Both the position numbers and the translations under genes were made by a program. DNA of 64,000 bases, from the NCBI GenBank assembly GCA_950295325.1, contig OX485808.1, forward strand, positions 15,272,527 through 15,336,526, written 5' to 3'. Source of the DNA: Polytrichum commune (taxonomy: Eukaryota; Streptophyta; Polytrichopsida; Polytrichales; Polytrichaceae). Of the stretch, positions 49,501 through 59,954 are shown piece by piece (the first letter of the stretch is position 1; every line of letters begins with the position of its first letter). Below the pieces are notes generated by a model that ran no database searches, had not been told where the DNA came from, and worked only from the letters and a program-made list of their open reading frames with translations.

Positions 49501-52500
49501 CTCCCAGAGTGTGGATAATGCTCGTAGAATCTGGTTCATTAGTAGGAAACTATAGACAGTGCTGCTCTTATTCTTGTATTAAAAAAGTGATCTCATCAAG
49601 CCAATAGCTTGAGTGATTGGGACTTATCTCCATCTTGCAAGTGGTGTGGGTTCTATTCTCCACCAAGCCATGCTAAAGCACCTCCTGTGGTCCCCCAATC
49701 ATTTGTGAGGTTCACTGGGTTAGCCAGCCATCTTAAAGGTTTTACGTATGGAAGAGCTCGGTGACACTAGTAGGGGAGGAACAGTGAGCGATGAAGTTGC
49801 AATGGTTACAGCTGTAAGAAAGAGCCCCCCTCTTTATTGAGACAGTAGCTTGCAAGTGAAGAGACTTTATAATTCAAGCTAGTGTTACCTGCTCCGGTCC
49901 ACCCAATTATTGTGGAGGTCACTAGGGCAATTGGTCATCTCATTAGTTGTGGGTACAGAAGAGCTCAATGAGGCTAGTAGGCAAAATGGGCGATCAAGTT
50001 GCTCTTATTACAACTGTAAGAAAGAGTCCATCTCTTAATTGAGGCAGTAGCATGCGGACGAAGATACTCTATAATTCATGCTAGTGTTGGCAATCATAAA
50101 CGATATTCTCCTTTTTTTGAAAATGTCAACAGTCTTTCGTTAGTGAGCTTGTGTGATCAATCAGGAAGGCTAGAACCAAAAGATTGTTTATCCCTCAATT
50201 TATCATTGAGCATAATTCGAGATGTAGGAAATCCTCATCCATGATGGTTGTGACTGACCCATTTTCCTACAGGTTAACCTCACCAAGTGCACCAAGGAAG
50301 TAGATGCAGACTTGCAAGCACTTTGTCCTCAGAATGTAGAAACCAATGAGAAGCCTCTGGCTGTTTACTTGAAGAACTTGTGTTGCGACACTTGCAATTT
50401 TCAAGAATCTGGGAAAGTGAACCGCCTCGCTATTTATCTGGGATCAATTTCAGGTGCCTTATTAGTCATTGCGCTCGTCTCCATAATTGCAGTCCTAGCC
50501 TACAAAAACAGAGCCATTCGTGCATCGCTTCGAGAAATTCAAGAAGGTAACACAGCAACAACAACAACTTAAATTTGCTTCTGTTTGCACTTCTCCACTG
50601 CTTATTTCTTTGCCTCTACATCTGTCTTGGGGTGCAGCGTTCTGATGAATTTTGAGAGAAAATCAGAAGCAAAGGGATTTACTATGTAAAGTGACATCCG
50701 TTACCATCTGCGCAGATTTTTCAAAAGCATCAATTGCAACTTATCTGTACACATACAGGGAGCTGAAAGTTGCAACACGCAGGTTTCACAAAGACCAGAA
50801 GCTTGGGGAGGGTGGATTTGGAGAAGTTTACAAGGTATGCACGGATTATATTCTCAGTTGGATACTTGTAGGTCATGACCTATAGATGTCTTTTGATTTG
50901 GATCCACATAGTTTGACCAAGTAGTTTGCCTAAAGTGTCGGTCTCAAGGATATCAAGAATGCAATGAAGTATGAAGTATGAAGTACAAACTGACCAGGAT
51001 CAAAGACCTGTGTTGTTTTAATTGACAACCAAGATATTTTCATAAGGTTGTGCTGATTTTTAGGGACTAAGTTATGGATGCGAGGAGCCCTAACACTGGT
51101 TGTAGGAGGCACCCAATCTACTGAGGATGCAGTAGCAGCAAGGTAGGTGGTGGGTGCCTACTACAGCCAATGTCACAGCAACAGAATTCCATCAATGGAT
51201 GTAGTGGTCAGGCCATGGCAAGGTCACCAATTACAGGTGATAATTTGCCTCATATCCAATCTGAAAAAGAGATTCCAGTAGAAACTCATGGCCTGACTCA
51301 TGGCCTGACCACTACAAGACTTCGGAGCGACAGAAGTGTTTTTAGCAGATTGCCTTACTAAGATTTTTTTTCTTCTCAGGGCAAGATGAAAGATGGTTCA
51401 GTGGTGGCTGTAAAGAAGCTGTCGGATCATTCAAAGCAAGGGAAACGAGAGTTTTTAACCGAAGTGATGGTCATAAGCAAGGTGCAGCATCGAAATTTGG
51501 TAAAATTACGGGGGTGTTGCGTCGAGGGGCCTCACCGACTGCTCGTCTATGAGTATTTGGAGAAAAAAAGTCTCCGTCAGACCTTGCTTGGTACACACAA
51601 TTACCTTCACACATGTCACCTTGCAAGTTCGTGCAATTAATCCTGTAGCTATGGTTGCTTGACTTGATGGCCAACATGCTTGCTTCCATTTCATCCATAC
51701 CCTGCCAATATCATTAAGCAGTAGCTTCAAGCTACTCCCTTTTCTATTTATAGACAGGACCTCCCTGCGATTAGGGTGTGTTTTCATTGAAAAACGGAAA
51801 TGGTATATTGATGACACCTTGGTACCACCTCCTTCAAGTAGGTAGTTTGTTTTAGGGGGTTCTTAGCTGAACCTTCAGTTACCCACTTTGTAAAACTATA
51901 ATTACAAGGTGGAAGGGGTGGAATGTCTATTCAGGATTGTGATTCATGGAGAAACAATTGTGCCATAGATTCTTGATGAAGTCAGCATGCCGTTTTGTGC
52001 TTCTGAATGGAATGCATCTTATTGTAGAGATAGAGGAGGTAAGATGAGAAGGTTCAAGCCCAACTGTCCAAACTTCCCAACCATAAGCAGATGGGAACAA
52101 ATGGGAACATGTGGGTTCAGTGCTTCCAAACACAAGTAGCCTGAGAAAATTCATTATAGAACAATGGTCCGAGCTTACAATACATTCTTTCGAGCATCAC
52201 CACATTCTGATAGGTAATTTTATGAGGAAAACATCGAGGTGAGAATTGCACAGGAAGAGAAAATTGCAGGCATCACATGACAACAAGATTTATGTCAGGA
52301 TAAGTGCTCTGACAAACCCATGATGTGCAAAAAAAACTCTTTTCTAAGTAAAATGTTTATTTTGGAAGGACAGGTGGACCAAAGGAAGCCATGGAGATCG
52401 ATTGGCCGACTCGCTTCAACATCGCCATGGGGACTGCTCGAGGACTTGCATACCTTCATGACGAGCTTCAGCCTCGGATTATACATAGAGACATCAAAGC

Positions 52501-54125
52501 TAGCAACATTCTATTAGACAGCAAGCTTGACGCCAAGATTGCAGATTTTGGACTTGCAAAGCTATTTCCCCAGGAGCAGTCCCATTTCACAACAGATGTT
52601 GCAGGCACATTGTGAGTTTCCAGCATCTACCTATTTCACGAATTTCAGTTGGATCATATTTCTTCTTATTCACTAGCTTGTCATATTGGAATCGGTGAGC
52701 CAAGGGAGCCTTCTATAGGCCGATCTGAGGTTCAGGTCCCATGGGTCAGACCCTATTGTAGACCCTAAAATTCTCCCTAAGGTTTTTTGGATTGAAAGAG
52801 GTCCAAAGGAGTTTGACCCATGCTGTCAAAATTAGGATCCAACACAAGATGTTCTAATGAGCTCTTATAGAAAGGTCCTTCAAAGAGGCACCAGCTTAAC
52901 TCTTTGTTTGGTCCCTCTTAGAGAAACTTGGAGGATAAGTCTATTATCTTCAAGTGTCTCTGTAATTTCTTACACGGGAGATGATTGCAAGTTTCATATC
53001 TGAGTGCCCTTGTAATTTTCTCTAAATATGATTCTCTTGTTGCAGAGGATACGTGGCACCGGAATATGTCACTCGAGGTATTCTTACAGAGAAGGCCGAC
53101 GTGTACAGCTATGGTGTTCTCTTAATGGAAATTGTGACTGGCAAGGTCCACATGAGCCGCACACTCACAGGATGTTTATTTTTCCTTGTGGATGAGGTGA
53201 GCCACCCATCACAACCTCTAGATCCACACATAAACACTGAGTTTACATCTATTCTATCACATGAAATAATAAAATGATATTGACGCCTATCAAACACAGG
53301 TTTGCAATTTCAATATTTTTCGTTTTCTATAGTTCATAGCTGCAAAAGGATGAATTGTGAGTTGAATAAGTGGTGAATGAATCCCCGTCTACATGTTGAG
53401 TTAGCACTGCATCATATTGAACAGTCATAATATGTAACGACACTCAAATTGTATAAATCGATGCCTATCAAATATACAGTTGCAATTTTTATCTTTTGGC
53501 TCAATATTTTTTAGTTGCAAGATTTTAAAGGACGACTATGAGTTGAAAAACTGTGGAATGAATCCTTGTTTAAATGTTGAAGTGGCACTTAAGATTTTAA
53601 ACCTTGAAGGGTTATGCAACGATACAGACTCAACATTAAAAGCTTGCCACTTGCAATTTGAGTTCTAAAATCCAAAGCAACAAAGCTCCTTTTTAATAGC
53701 CTTGTGATCCTTGAAGATTAGTAGTCGCAAATTATGATTACCAATCTTCTGTGCAGGTGAGGCGGTTGTACAAAGAATCTCAAATCTCGAATGACGAAAC
53801 CATCTTACTTGGCGCTGTGGATTCAAGGATCGAGAACACCCTCAACAAAGCAGAGGCACTGAGGGTTTTCAAACTCGCACTTTTGTGCACAACAGACTCG
53901 CCAAATTCCCGGCCAACCATGTCGGAGGCAATTTTGATGCTTCTAGGAACCCAAGAGATTCCGGAGGATCTGTTGAAACACCTTCTAATGTTGGAGTACA
54001 CTACCCACCAAAGCGATGCACACACAGGACCTTTCGGTTCCAATCTAGAGCCTTGGTCGGAGGATGATCTTACTCCTCCTCTTCTCAGTGAACGCAATTC
54101 TCAGACAGTGATAAAATCGTGTTAA
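43556..54125 (+). CDS. Receptor-like Ser/Thr kinase with VWA-Cache ectodomain
   Basis: Fourteen exons with matching phases and GT-AG borders: 43556-43721, 44187-44355, 44918-45089, 45263-45315, 46420-46606, 47341-47478, 48110-48470, 49293-49429, 50273-50546, 50716-50834, 51380-51590, 52374-52611, 53046-53196 and 53757-54125, giving 914 residues. Order: signal peptide (1-23); Cys-rich segment (54-105); Cache/VWA_N motifs [16 protein letters not shown] and YDPRKRPWY (ending at 188); VWA domain (about 197-355; VILLDTGQN at 199-207, VVLTDG at 298-303); Cache half with [17 protein letters not shown] (414 on); Cys cluster (467-502); one TM helix (513-538); kinase with GEGGFGEVY (583), Lys604, Glu620, HRDIK (700) and DFG (720), an RD kinase close to plant RLK/Pelle kinases. 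Exon 13 is ended at 53196, not 53145, because the extra 17 residues align with the VTGK-to-W.RLY region of related kinases. The MIDAS reads DxGxN instead of DxSxS. Probably a plasma-membrane receptor; ligand unknown. Confidence 0.88.
43722..44170 (+). repeat. Tandem duplication inside kinase intron 1
   Basis: Copy 1 (43722-43936) and copy 2 (43937-44170) both start with a donor-like ggtaagca, then ctttctcggttccg, a gaagaaacag/gaaggaacag block, and end in gatgttgttgttgt...tcaca. A donor at 43938 is therefore a decoy; exon 1 read to it would add an out-of-family stretch. Confidence 0.8.
45465..45785 (+). repeat. Dispersed repeat family A, longest copy, in kinase intron 4
   Basis: Runs from gttgagtggtatatggcaag to cccacaatagggccacata. 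Reverse-strand relatives are at 9240-9500 and 46085-46300. Its tail (gtggagttggaagtgcccac) is also present at about 14925-14960. Confidence 0.7.
46085..46300 (-). repeat. Dispersed repeat family A, inverted copy in the same intron
   Basis: Complement of the family A 5' half (tggtgtccattcttaa, acatagttcaatctcattg). With 45465-45785 it forms an inverted pair inside intron 4. Confidence 0.65.
46991..47165 (+). repeat. Repeat C, copy in kinase intron 5
   Basis: Matches 10181-10375 in the BRO1-like gene. Confidence 0.65.
48493..48951 (-). mobile_element. tRNA-derived SINE, copy A, in kinase intron 7
   Basis: Read on the reverse strand, the element starts near 48951 with catcaagccagtagcttgag. It carries a box A-like TAGCTTGAGTGG (about 48930-48941) and a box B-like GGGTTCTATCC (about 48886-48896), then two related body units each with cctagtagg-gaggaacaatg. 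It ends with agagactctataattcatg near 48500. Confidence 0.7.
49594..50096 (+). mobile_element. tRNA-derived SINE, copy B, in kinase intron 8
   Basis: Same organisation as copy A but on the + strand: head catcaagccaatagcttgag at 49594, box B ggtgtgggttctattctcc, two body units (ctagtaggggaggaacagtg; gctagtaggcaaaatggg), tail gatactctataattcatgct near 50085. Box A has one substitution (gagtgattgg), so it is probably not transcribed. Confidence 0.7.
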
Positions 54126-54225
54126 ATAGCCCAATTTGAGAATGTTTTTAGATTTGTAGGGAGAGAACTCACACACTTGAAAGACATCACTCATGTTTAT
54201 GGTTAGTACATGTACATTATAGTAG

Positions 54226-54520
54226 ATGATTGTGCAAGAAATTTTGATGCTTCTAGGAACCGAAGAGATTTTAGAGGATTTATTCAAACACCTTCTCATG
54301 CTGGAGTACACTACATACCAAACGAATACACAACTTGAACCTTTTGGTTCTAATCTAGAGTGGTTGGATGATGACCTTATCCCACCTCTCAGTGAATCCA
54401 ACTTTATACATTGACGAATAGTGGTTAAATAGCCCAATCGGAAAGTGCTTCTTAGATCTGTAGGGAGGGAAGTTGCACACTTGAAAGGCATCACTCATGC
54501 TTATGGTTAGTAGATGCACA
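54226..54520 (+). pseudogene. Tandem copy 2 of the kinase last-exon end, frame still open
   Basis: 54241 on repeats 53931 on, at a period of 310 bp. It covers the last ~64 codons of exon 14, the stop and ~100 bp of 3' flank. The frame (ILMLLGTEEILEDLFKHLLM...) stays open to 54414, and the size change relative to copy 1 is a multiple of three. No kinase core precedes it. Confidence 0.85.
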
Positions 54521-54529
54521 TTATTGTTG

Positions 54530-54800
54530 ATAGTTGTGCATGCAATATTGATGCTTCTAGGAACCCAAAAGATCTCTTGGAATACCTCATCTGACCCACC
54601 AAACCATTTCACAAGCTGGAGCTTTTGATTCCAATCTAAAATGGTTGAGGGATGACCTTACCCCTCCTTTTCTTAGTGAACACAATTCTCCAACAATGAT
54701 GAAGTTGTGTTAAATAGCTGAATTGGAGAAAGTTTAGATCTATAATGAGAACTCACACACTTGACAAACATCACCATGTTTATGGTTAGTTGATGCAAGC
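54530..54800 (+). pseudogene. Tandem copy 3 of the kinase last-exon end, frame broken
   Basis: atattgatgcttctaggaac at 54544 (period 303 bp), then caatctaaaatggtt, ccttacccctcct, gtgttaaatagctgaattgg. Frameshifts and an internal deletion. Confidence 0.8.
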
Positions 54801-54809
54801 AAAGTTATA

Positions 54810-54925
54810 GTAGATGTGTGCGCAAACAATCTTGATGATGCTTGGAGAATCCCCAAGAGATTCCAAAGGACCCACCAAATCAATGCACAAGTTGGAGCTT
54901 TTGGCTCCTGTTGACAGTAAAACTA
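54810..54925 (+). pseudogene. Tandem copy 4 of the kinase last-exon end, short
   Basis: From tagatgtgtgcgcaaacaat to gttggagcttttggctcc. Only the first third of the unit remains. Confidence 0.7.
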
Positions 54926-54929
54926 ATTT

Positions 54930-55795
54930 GCTTTGCCAAGACCTTAGGGTTTTATTGATGTACAAGAAAAACTATTATATCCAGCCTCCAAATAACTCAC
55001 ATCTTTCTCACTTAGGGCGTCCCCAGCAGCCTCGCCATGGGGCATGCCAACGCCAAAAATGGGGCATCCCGGGTTCTTAGGTGGCGGTACCAGCATAAAT
55101 TGAGCCCCACCAATGTCCGGTCCGGCATAATTTAGAACCGGCCCGGGTATAGTAAAGGCCTTCCAACGCCATAAATGGTTCATATGACGACCCTCCTCCG
55201 GCCCGCCAAGAGATTACTTTAATATCAGATACTCCGATATCCTACTTTATCCCATGTCAGATAATAGGTGTCGTTGTCTTATTGATTGCTTCCTAATTAT
55301 ACCGGGGGTATGCCTAGGCTTTGGTGGGCTCTGACTCAAGATGAGCTGCCCCGCCCAAGATGGAGGGCTCCCCAAACACCCTAAACACCATATAATACAT
55401 TATTTTTGGCGGGTTGCTTACTATCTCTCCTGGGCATGCTCTTAGACATTCAACCTCAGGAACCTCTTAAGGTACTGAGGCCTTACTGTGACACTTTATG
55501 TGGCTTTTCTATTTCAGGCAGGTTAAATAGCTTGGAAAATTTTCAAAAACATTCCATAGATTAGCAAATCTATACAAAGTCAAAAAAACATAACTCATAT
55601 GCAACCCACAAAAATTTGTAGAGTTGTTTCAAGAAATGAGCCTTTTCCTTTGCACTTGGGGGGGGGGGGGGGGTCCATTAATGTTGGATTGCTAGGTGAG
55701 AACCACCACAAAATCAACCTTGTTGTAAGTATTATCTTTTATTAGATGAAGGTCTAACCATACTTTGCTTTGACGATCTCTCCTTCTCTCTCTCT
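54930..55795. other. Intergenic insertion between last-exon copies
   Basis: Interrupts the train of exon copies. GC-richer part at 55015-55400, a G-run at about 55660-55674. No ORF or element ends that I can define. Confidence 0.4.
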
Positions 55796-55797
55796 CA

Positions 55798-55992
55798 ACC
55801 AAGTGCCATGCGACACTAGATCAAATTAATGCTTACAATCCCAATCTAAAATGGTCAAAGACTTTACCCCTCCTCTTCTCAATGAATGCAACTCTCAAAC
55901 ATTGTCAAAATTGTACAGAGAGTATGGCCAAATCGGAGAATGACTTTAGATTGTACGGACAAAACTAACACATTTTAAAAACATCACCATGT

Positions 55993-55996
<4 letters not shown>
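55798..55996 (+). pseudogene. Copy 5 of the kinase last-exon end, decayed
   Basis: Contains tcccaatctaaaatgg, tttacccctcctcttctca, atgaatgcaactctcaaac and aaaacatcaccatgtt, parallel to copy 3 including its 3' flank. Confidence 0.7.

Positions 55997-56032
<36 letters not shown>
55994..56032 (+). repeat. (GA)n microsatellite with G-run
   Basis: About 14 ga units followed by nine or more g. Confidence 0.9.
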
Positions 56033-56164
56033 AATGGAAAGGAAGGGGGAGGTGGTGAGAAGATGGGTGGTTGGTTTTTCTCAAGTTCTCGCTTGTTGAG
56101 AATTAGAAATGCTAAGTATTTAATGTGATGTAATCATAATTTTTTTATATTGGTAAATAAATAA

Positions 56165-58900
56165 ATAAAGTGATTGTGAGCTCGTTTTCACCTGGAACAC
56201 CCAAAATCACCCTTACATATCCTCAAAGACCCACACACTTTCCAATACACACCATATTGAATAACCTCCCCGGAAAATACAGAGACAAATGCAAACTTAT
56301 GAAAACATTAACATCTTACATATTCCAATGGACACTCCCAAATGAAGTAATATACAACAAATGGTTGCTACAAAGAGACCTCTTCCCTTGGAATAACCAA
56401 ATACAATAAACCACAACATTTCACTTTCAATACAATACTATACGCAAACAAAACACCAACACTTTACTAACATACTACAAACAAACTTCAACCAAGAACA
56501 ATTGAGAAATACTAGATACATCCTCTCACCACAAACCAGACCCCTATATCACATCTACACCAACGACTGTAACCCAAAGAACGACATAGCCTACACACAA
56601 AATACTATCCAAACTCAACACAATATAACCCACATCTATGACAATATTGGCCAACATTTGATCACCATACCTCAAACAAGAATACAACTATGGAAGCAAT
56701 ACCAATCAATACTCAACCGTTCATAACCTTGAACCTCCTACCCAACCATTTGAGACAGAACCAGTTTGGCTATACAAAGACATGAATAAAGAATCCTTAA
56801 AAGCGACCTCAAGCTTTTGCAGTACACACTTCCAAACATCATCAAAGGTTGCCTTATAAATTTCTTCCAAATAACCCACTCCTTTTTTTCATCACATGTA
56901 ACATGCCCTACCACTCTCAAACAATTTTCTCTCCTTTCCCTAGAGATGTAGTATTTGGATCACCAGGAACAAACTTACAACACAAATGGCAGGGCAAAGG
57001 TTATCCCCACCCACACACGAAAAACGAAGCACAAGAAGCCCTCCATTGGGCACACCTTGTAGCCCAAAATGACCAAGACTATGTTACAATCTAGTAACAC
57101 CAGACCAAAACTAGCACCACAAACTTCAATCCCCACAATGGACCCTTCTTAGACTCACACGTCATCACACACTTCAAAAGCTGACACCATCACGTACGAA
57201 GAACCAACAATCATGCCAAAACTGAGTATTGAACCTGAAAAACAAAGTAGTGCTATACACATACTTTGCATTCACCATAAAAATATACTCATCGGATCAG
57301 ATAAACATACGCAACAAATGAACAACATGGCTATCACCCTACAAATCCCCGTAATATTTACACAAGCGGTATCACCTACACCACCAGATACCAAGTAAAC
57401 CATAGTATGAAATGGCCTAGACTCACATACCACCCCCACACTCCTCCCCCCAAATACCCACCACAATTCTATTATTACACAAACCGGTCACTTAAACCAC
57501 CTAAAGAAATAACCCATTGACACTAGAAATATCAAAAAGCAAGTTATGGCATCTAAAGCCCCATCAAACATCAAAACATCACTAAAAGACTATTGGGGCT
57601 ACAAAACATTCTACGAGCATAATTGATGATCATACATCACACTCTCCAACTCCTCAATACCACATACCTTCACGAACTAGCCCATATCTTCACATATTGC
57701 CTCAATGTCCTCTATTTATTAAACACCCAAATTAAGCACAAAAGCCACCCTAACAAAATTGTTCTTGAATCTATGTTACAATCCCACACACAAACTACCA
57801 CACTTCACAAAGTCAAAGCCCATGCCAATATAGATGGCAATGAACATGCAGACGCACTAGCTAAAAAGGGACACATTCGACCATATAAAATCTGCAACAC
57901 CATACCAACAAACACACCCCACCCCTTACTACCTCCATAAAGATTGGTGGCACTCAATGCAAGAAGCAGTAGGCAAAAGCCCCAATACACACCTCGAAAA
58001 TGACATTCTCAAATATGACAAAAGACACAACTTAATAGCTATAGCAAATCAAACACACAAACTATACAAATGGCTAAAAATCAATGATATACATAGAGTA
58101 TTATCCAATGATTTCTAGAAAACCCCAACTATTACAGACAAACAATAGACATGCCTAACTAAATTCCAAATGGGATAGTATATGGGCCACACACAAAACA
58201 TTTTTTCTTTGGTAGAGAAGCCTACCCATCAAGGACATGACCAACTGCAATTCACCAAACACAAATACATGGCTACATGTACTATTTAAATGCAAGCAAC
58301 AACACATTCATGTGTTCATAACAAAATGGCACAACCAAGTTCTTTGGGAACTTCGGAAACTTCTTATACCTAGCAAAATTTCAAGACACTACATGCTTAT
58401 GAACCCAAGAACCTACAATGGACTACCTCAAGAAGACACAATACCAACATAGCTCCTACTATGCATTTGTGGCACATAAAGATGCCATTGTAATGCTAGG
58501 TTTAAACCCAACATACTATAGGTCACAGGCCACCCATATAACCCCCCCCCCCCGACCCCACTAGAAGCCCCTGCACCTTAAATCACAATACAATTTATAG
58601 AATTTGCATATTGTAATGACATATTTGATGCATAAATACTCGACAAAAGAACTACAAAATATCCACCACTCATCAATAGCATCACAACAAGAGGATGAAG
58701 TGTAGCCCCACTCATGGTCTTAGTTGCGGGCGCAAGAGCCATGACACATATTCCATCTATGAAAAGCTTGGAAATCAAAATAAAATTCCCTACCACAAAA
58801 ATCAAGAGTACATTCAAACAAATCAACACAATCGCCACACAATACGCACACTCCATACTAGTTCACAAACAAAGATTATAAAACCAACAATCTATTGCAA
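56165..58900 (+). mobile_element. LINE (non-LTR retrotransposon) remnant with RNase H
   Basis: Strongly AC-rich on the + strand, with scattered frames of one former ORF. 57623-57940 contains LHKVKAHANIDGNEHADALAKKG, the C-terminal motif of an RNase H domain. After it, in shifting frames, come LTKFQMG.YMGHTQN, TNTWLHVLFKCKQQHIH and ELRKLL, then VAPLMVLVAGARAMTHIPSM near 58700, all found in a plant LINE ORF2 C-terminus. Many stops and frameshifts. The upstream part (56170-57400) should hold the RT end but I cannot align it with certainty. Borders approximate, no poly(A) or target duplication found. Confidence 0.75.
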
Positions 58901-58904
58901 ACAA

Positions 58905-59360
58905 CCAAGACATACCTTAGAGCATAAAACATTAGAAACACACACCTATGTTGTCAGGCCCGCATTACATTGCAAATCAACAACCCATCACAAACCTTAT
59001 AGATGCACCATTAAACAACACGACAACAAAAATTGGTATTGGCACAAACCGTTATTTTAGCTCAATTAGCAAATGCTTAGGGATATATTGTGGGTTGAAA
59101 CTACATTTCTTGCATGTATTTACATAGCAACACCATGTCACTTTACAACCACATCCACCCAAACAAGCTCCACATGAATCCATCTCGGACCAAATAATGT
59201 GGAACTAACACTCACTCCTAACCAAGAGGGAGTTAATGGCATGGTGTCCAGTCATTGCCAAAATATACCCCTATATCCTACCCTTAAAAGATAGTATATC
59301 TTTAGACAACGCCCAATAGGCATGGTTACAAGGTATTGGTTATTGTTGATGGTTATTGGT
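58905..59360. other. Spacer with a block shared with 30815-30955
   Basis: 59150-59290 matches 30815-30955 (ccac-taaacaagct-cat and gagttaatggcatgg versions). 59310-59366 is the left part of an array-type unit; see 59815-59950. Confidence 0.5.
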
Positions 59361-59366
59361 TACTAA

Positions 59367-59812
59367 GGGGCGGTTTACACTATGGACCGTGAAGTCGTCC
59401 CACGGCCGTCTAAGCGATGTGATTGGACATTGAAGTCGTCCCGGGACGACTTGGGTTTACACCAAGGAAAAAATTGGCAGAGTGACCACGGAGGTTGAGG
59501 TCCACAAAATATTATTTTTTAAGCCTACTCTATCCACTGCCATGGTCCAACGGGTTTTCCGTTGGGACAAGCAAAAGAGGTGGTCCGGGAAAAAGAGCAA
59601 GGGCCCATGTCAGAAAAATGCCGTTTTAAGCCTTTTTGGTGCATGGTCATTCTTCATGGTCCACATTCGGTTTACACCTAGTGAAGGGCCCATGAACCAT
59701 GAAAACTAATATTTTAGTAACTCGGACCATGGAAGTCGTCCCATGAAGTCGTCCCACGCAAAATAGGCCTCTTACGTGGGACGACTTCATGGTCCATAGT
59801 GTAAACCGCCCC
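59367..59812. mobile_element. 446-bp Harbinger-type MITE, TAA duplication
   Basis: Ends GGGGCGGTTTACACTATGGA... and its complement match over ~38 bp with one or two mismatches. They are flanked by TAA at 59364-59366 and 59813-59815. A perfect 20-bp palindrome, aagtcgtcccgggacgactt, lies at 59433-59452, and gtcgtcc/ggacgac motifs recur near both ends. No ORF of its own. Confidence 0.9.
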
Positions 59813-59814
59813 TA

Positions 59815-59950
59815 ATATAGTGTCTACAACCTCCAAAGGGTGAAGTAGATTTACATCTAACGTTATTGTCCTTTAGGACATGGGCATGGATGTCTTACAA
59901 ACAAACACTCTATTAACTCCAACCCCCAAGACCGGAGTTCTTCTTCTTAG
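59815..59950 (+). repeat. Single unit related to the ~245-bp array, split by the MITE
   Basis: tagtgtctacaacctccaaa then gggtgaagtaga-tttaca, cactctatta and gttcttcttctta match the array units at 32340-33575. The preceding part of the unit (ttattgttgatggttattgg) lies left of the MITE at 59340. Confidence 0.75.
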
Positions 59951-59954
59951 CATG

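Noticed and set aside
53146..53196. Alternative end of kinase exon 13 at 53145 (aag|gtccac)
   Set aside because: Would remove 17 residues that align with the conserved linker between the VTGK and RLY segments of related kinases; the donor gag|gtgagc at 53196 is also stronger.
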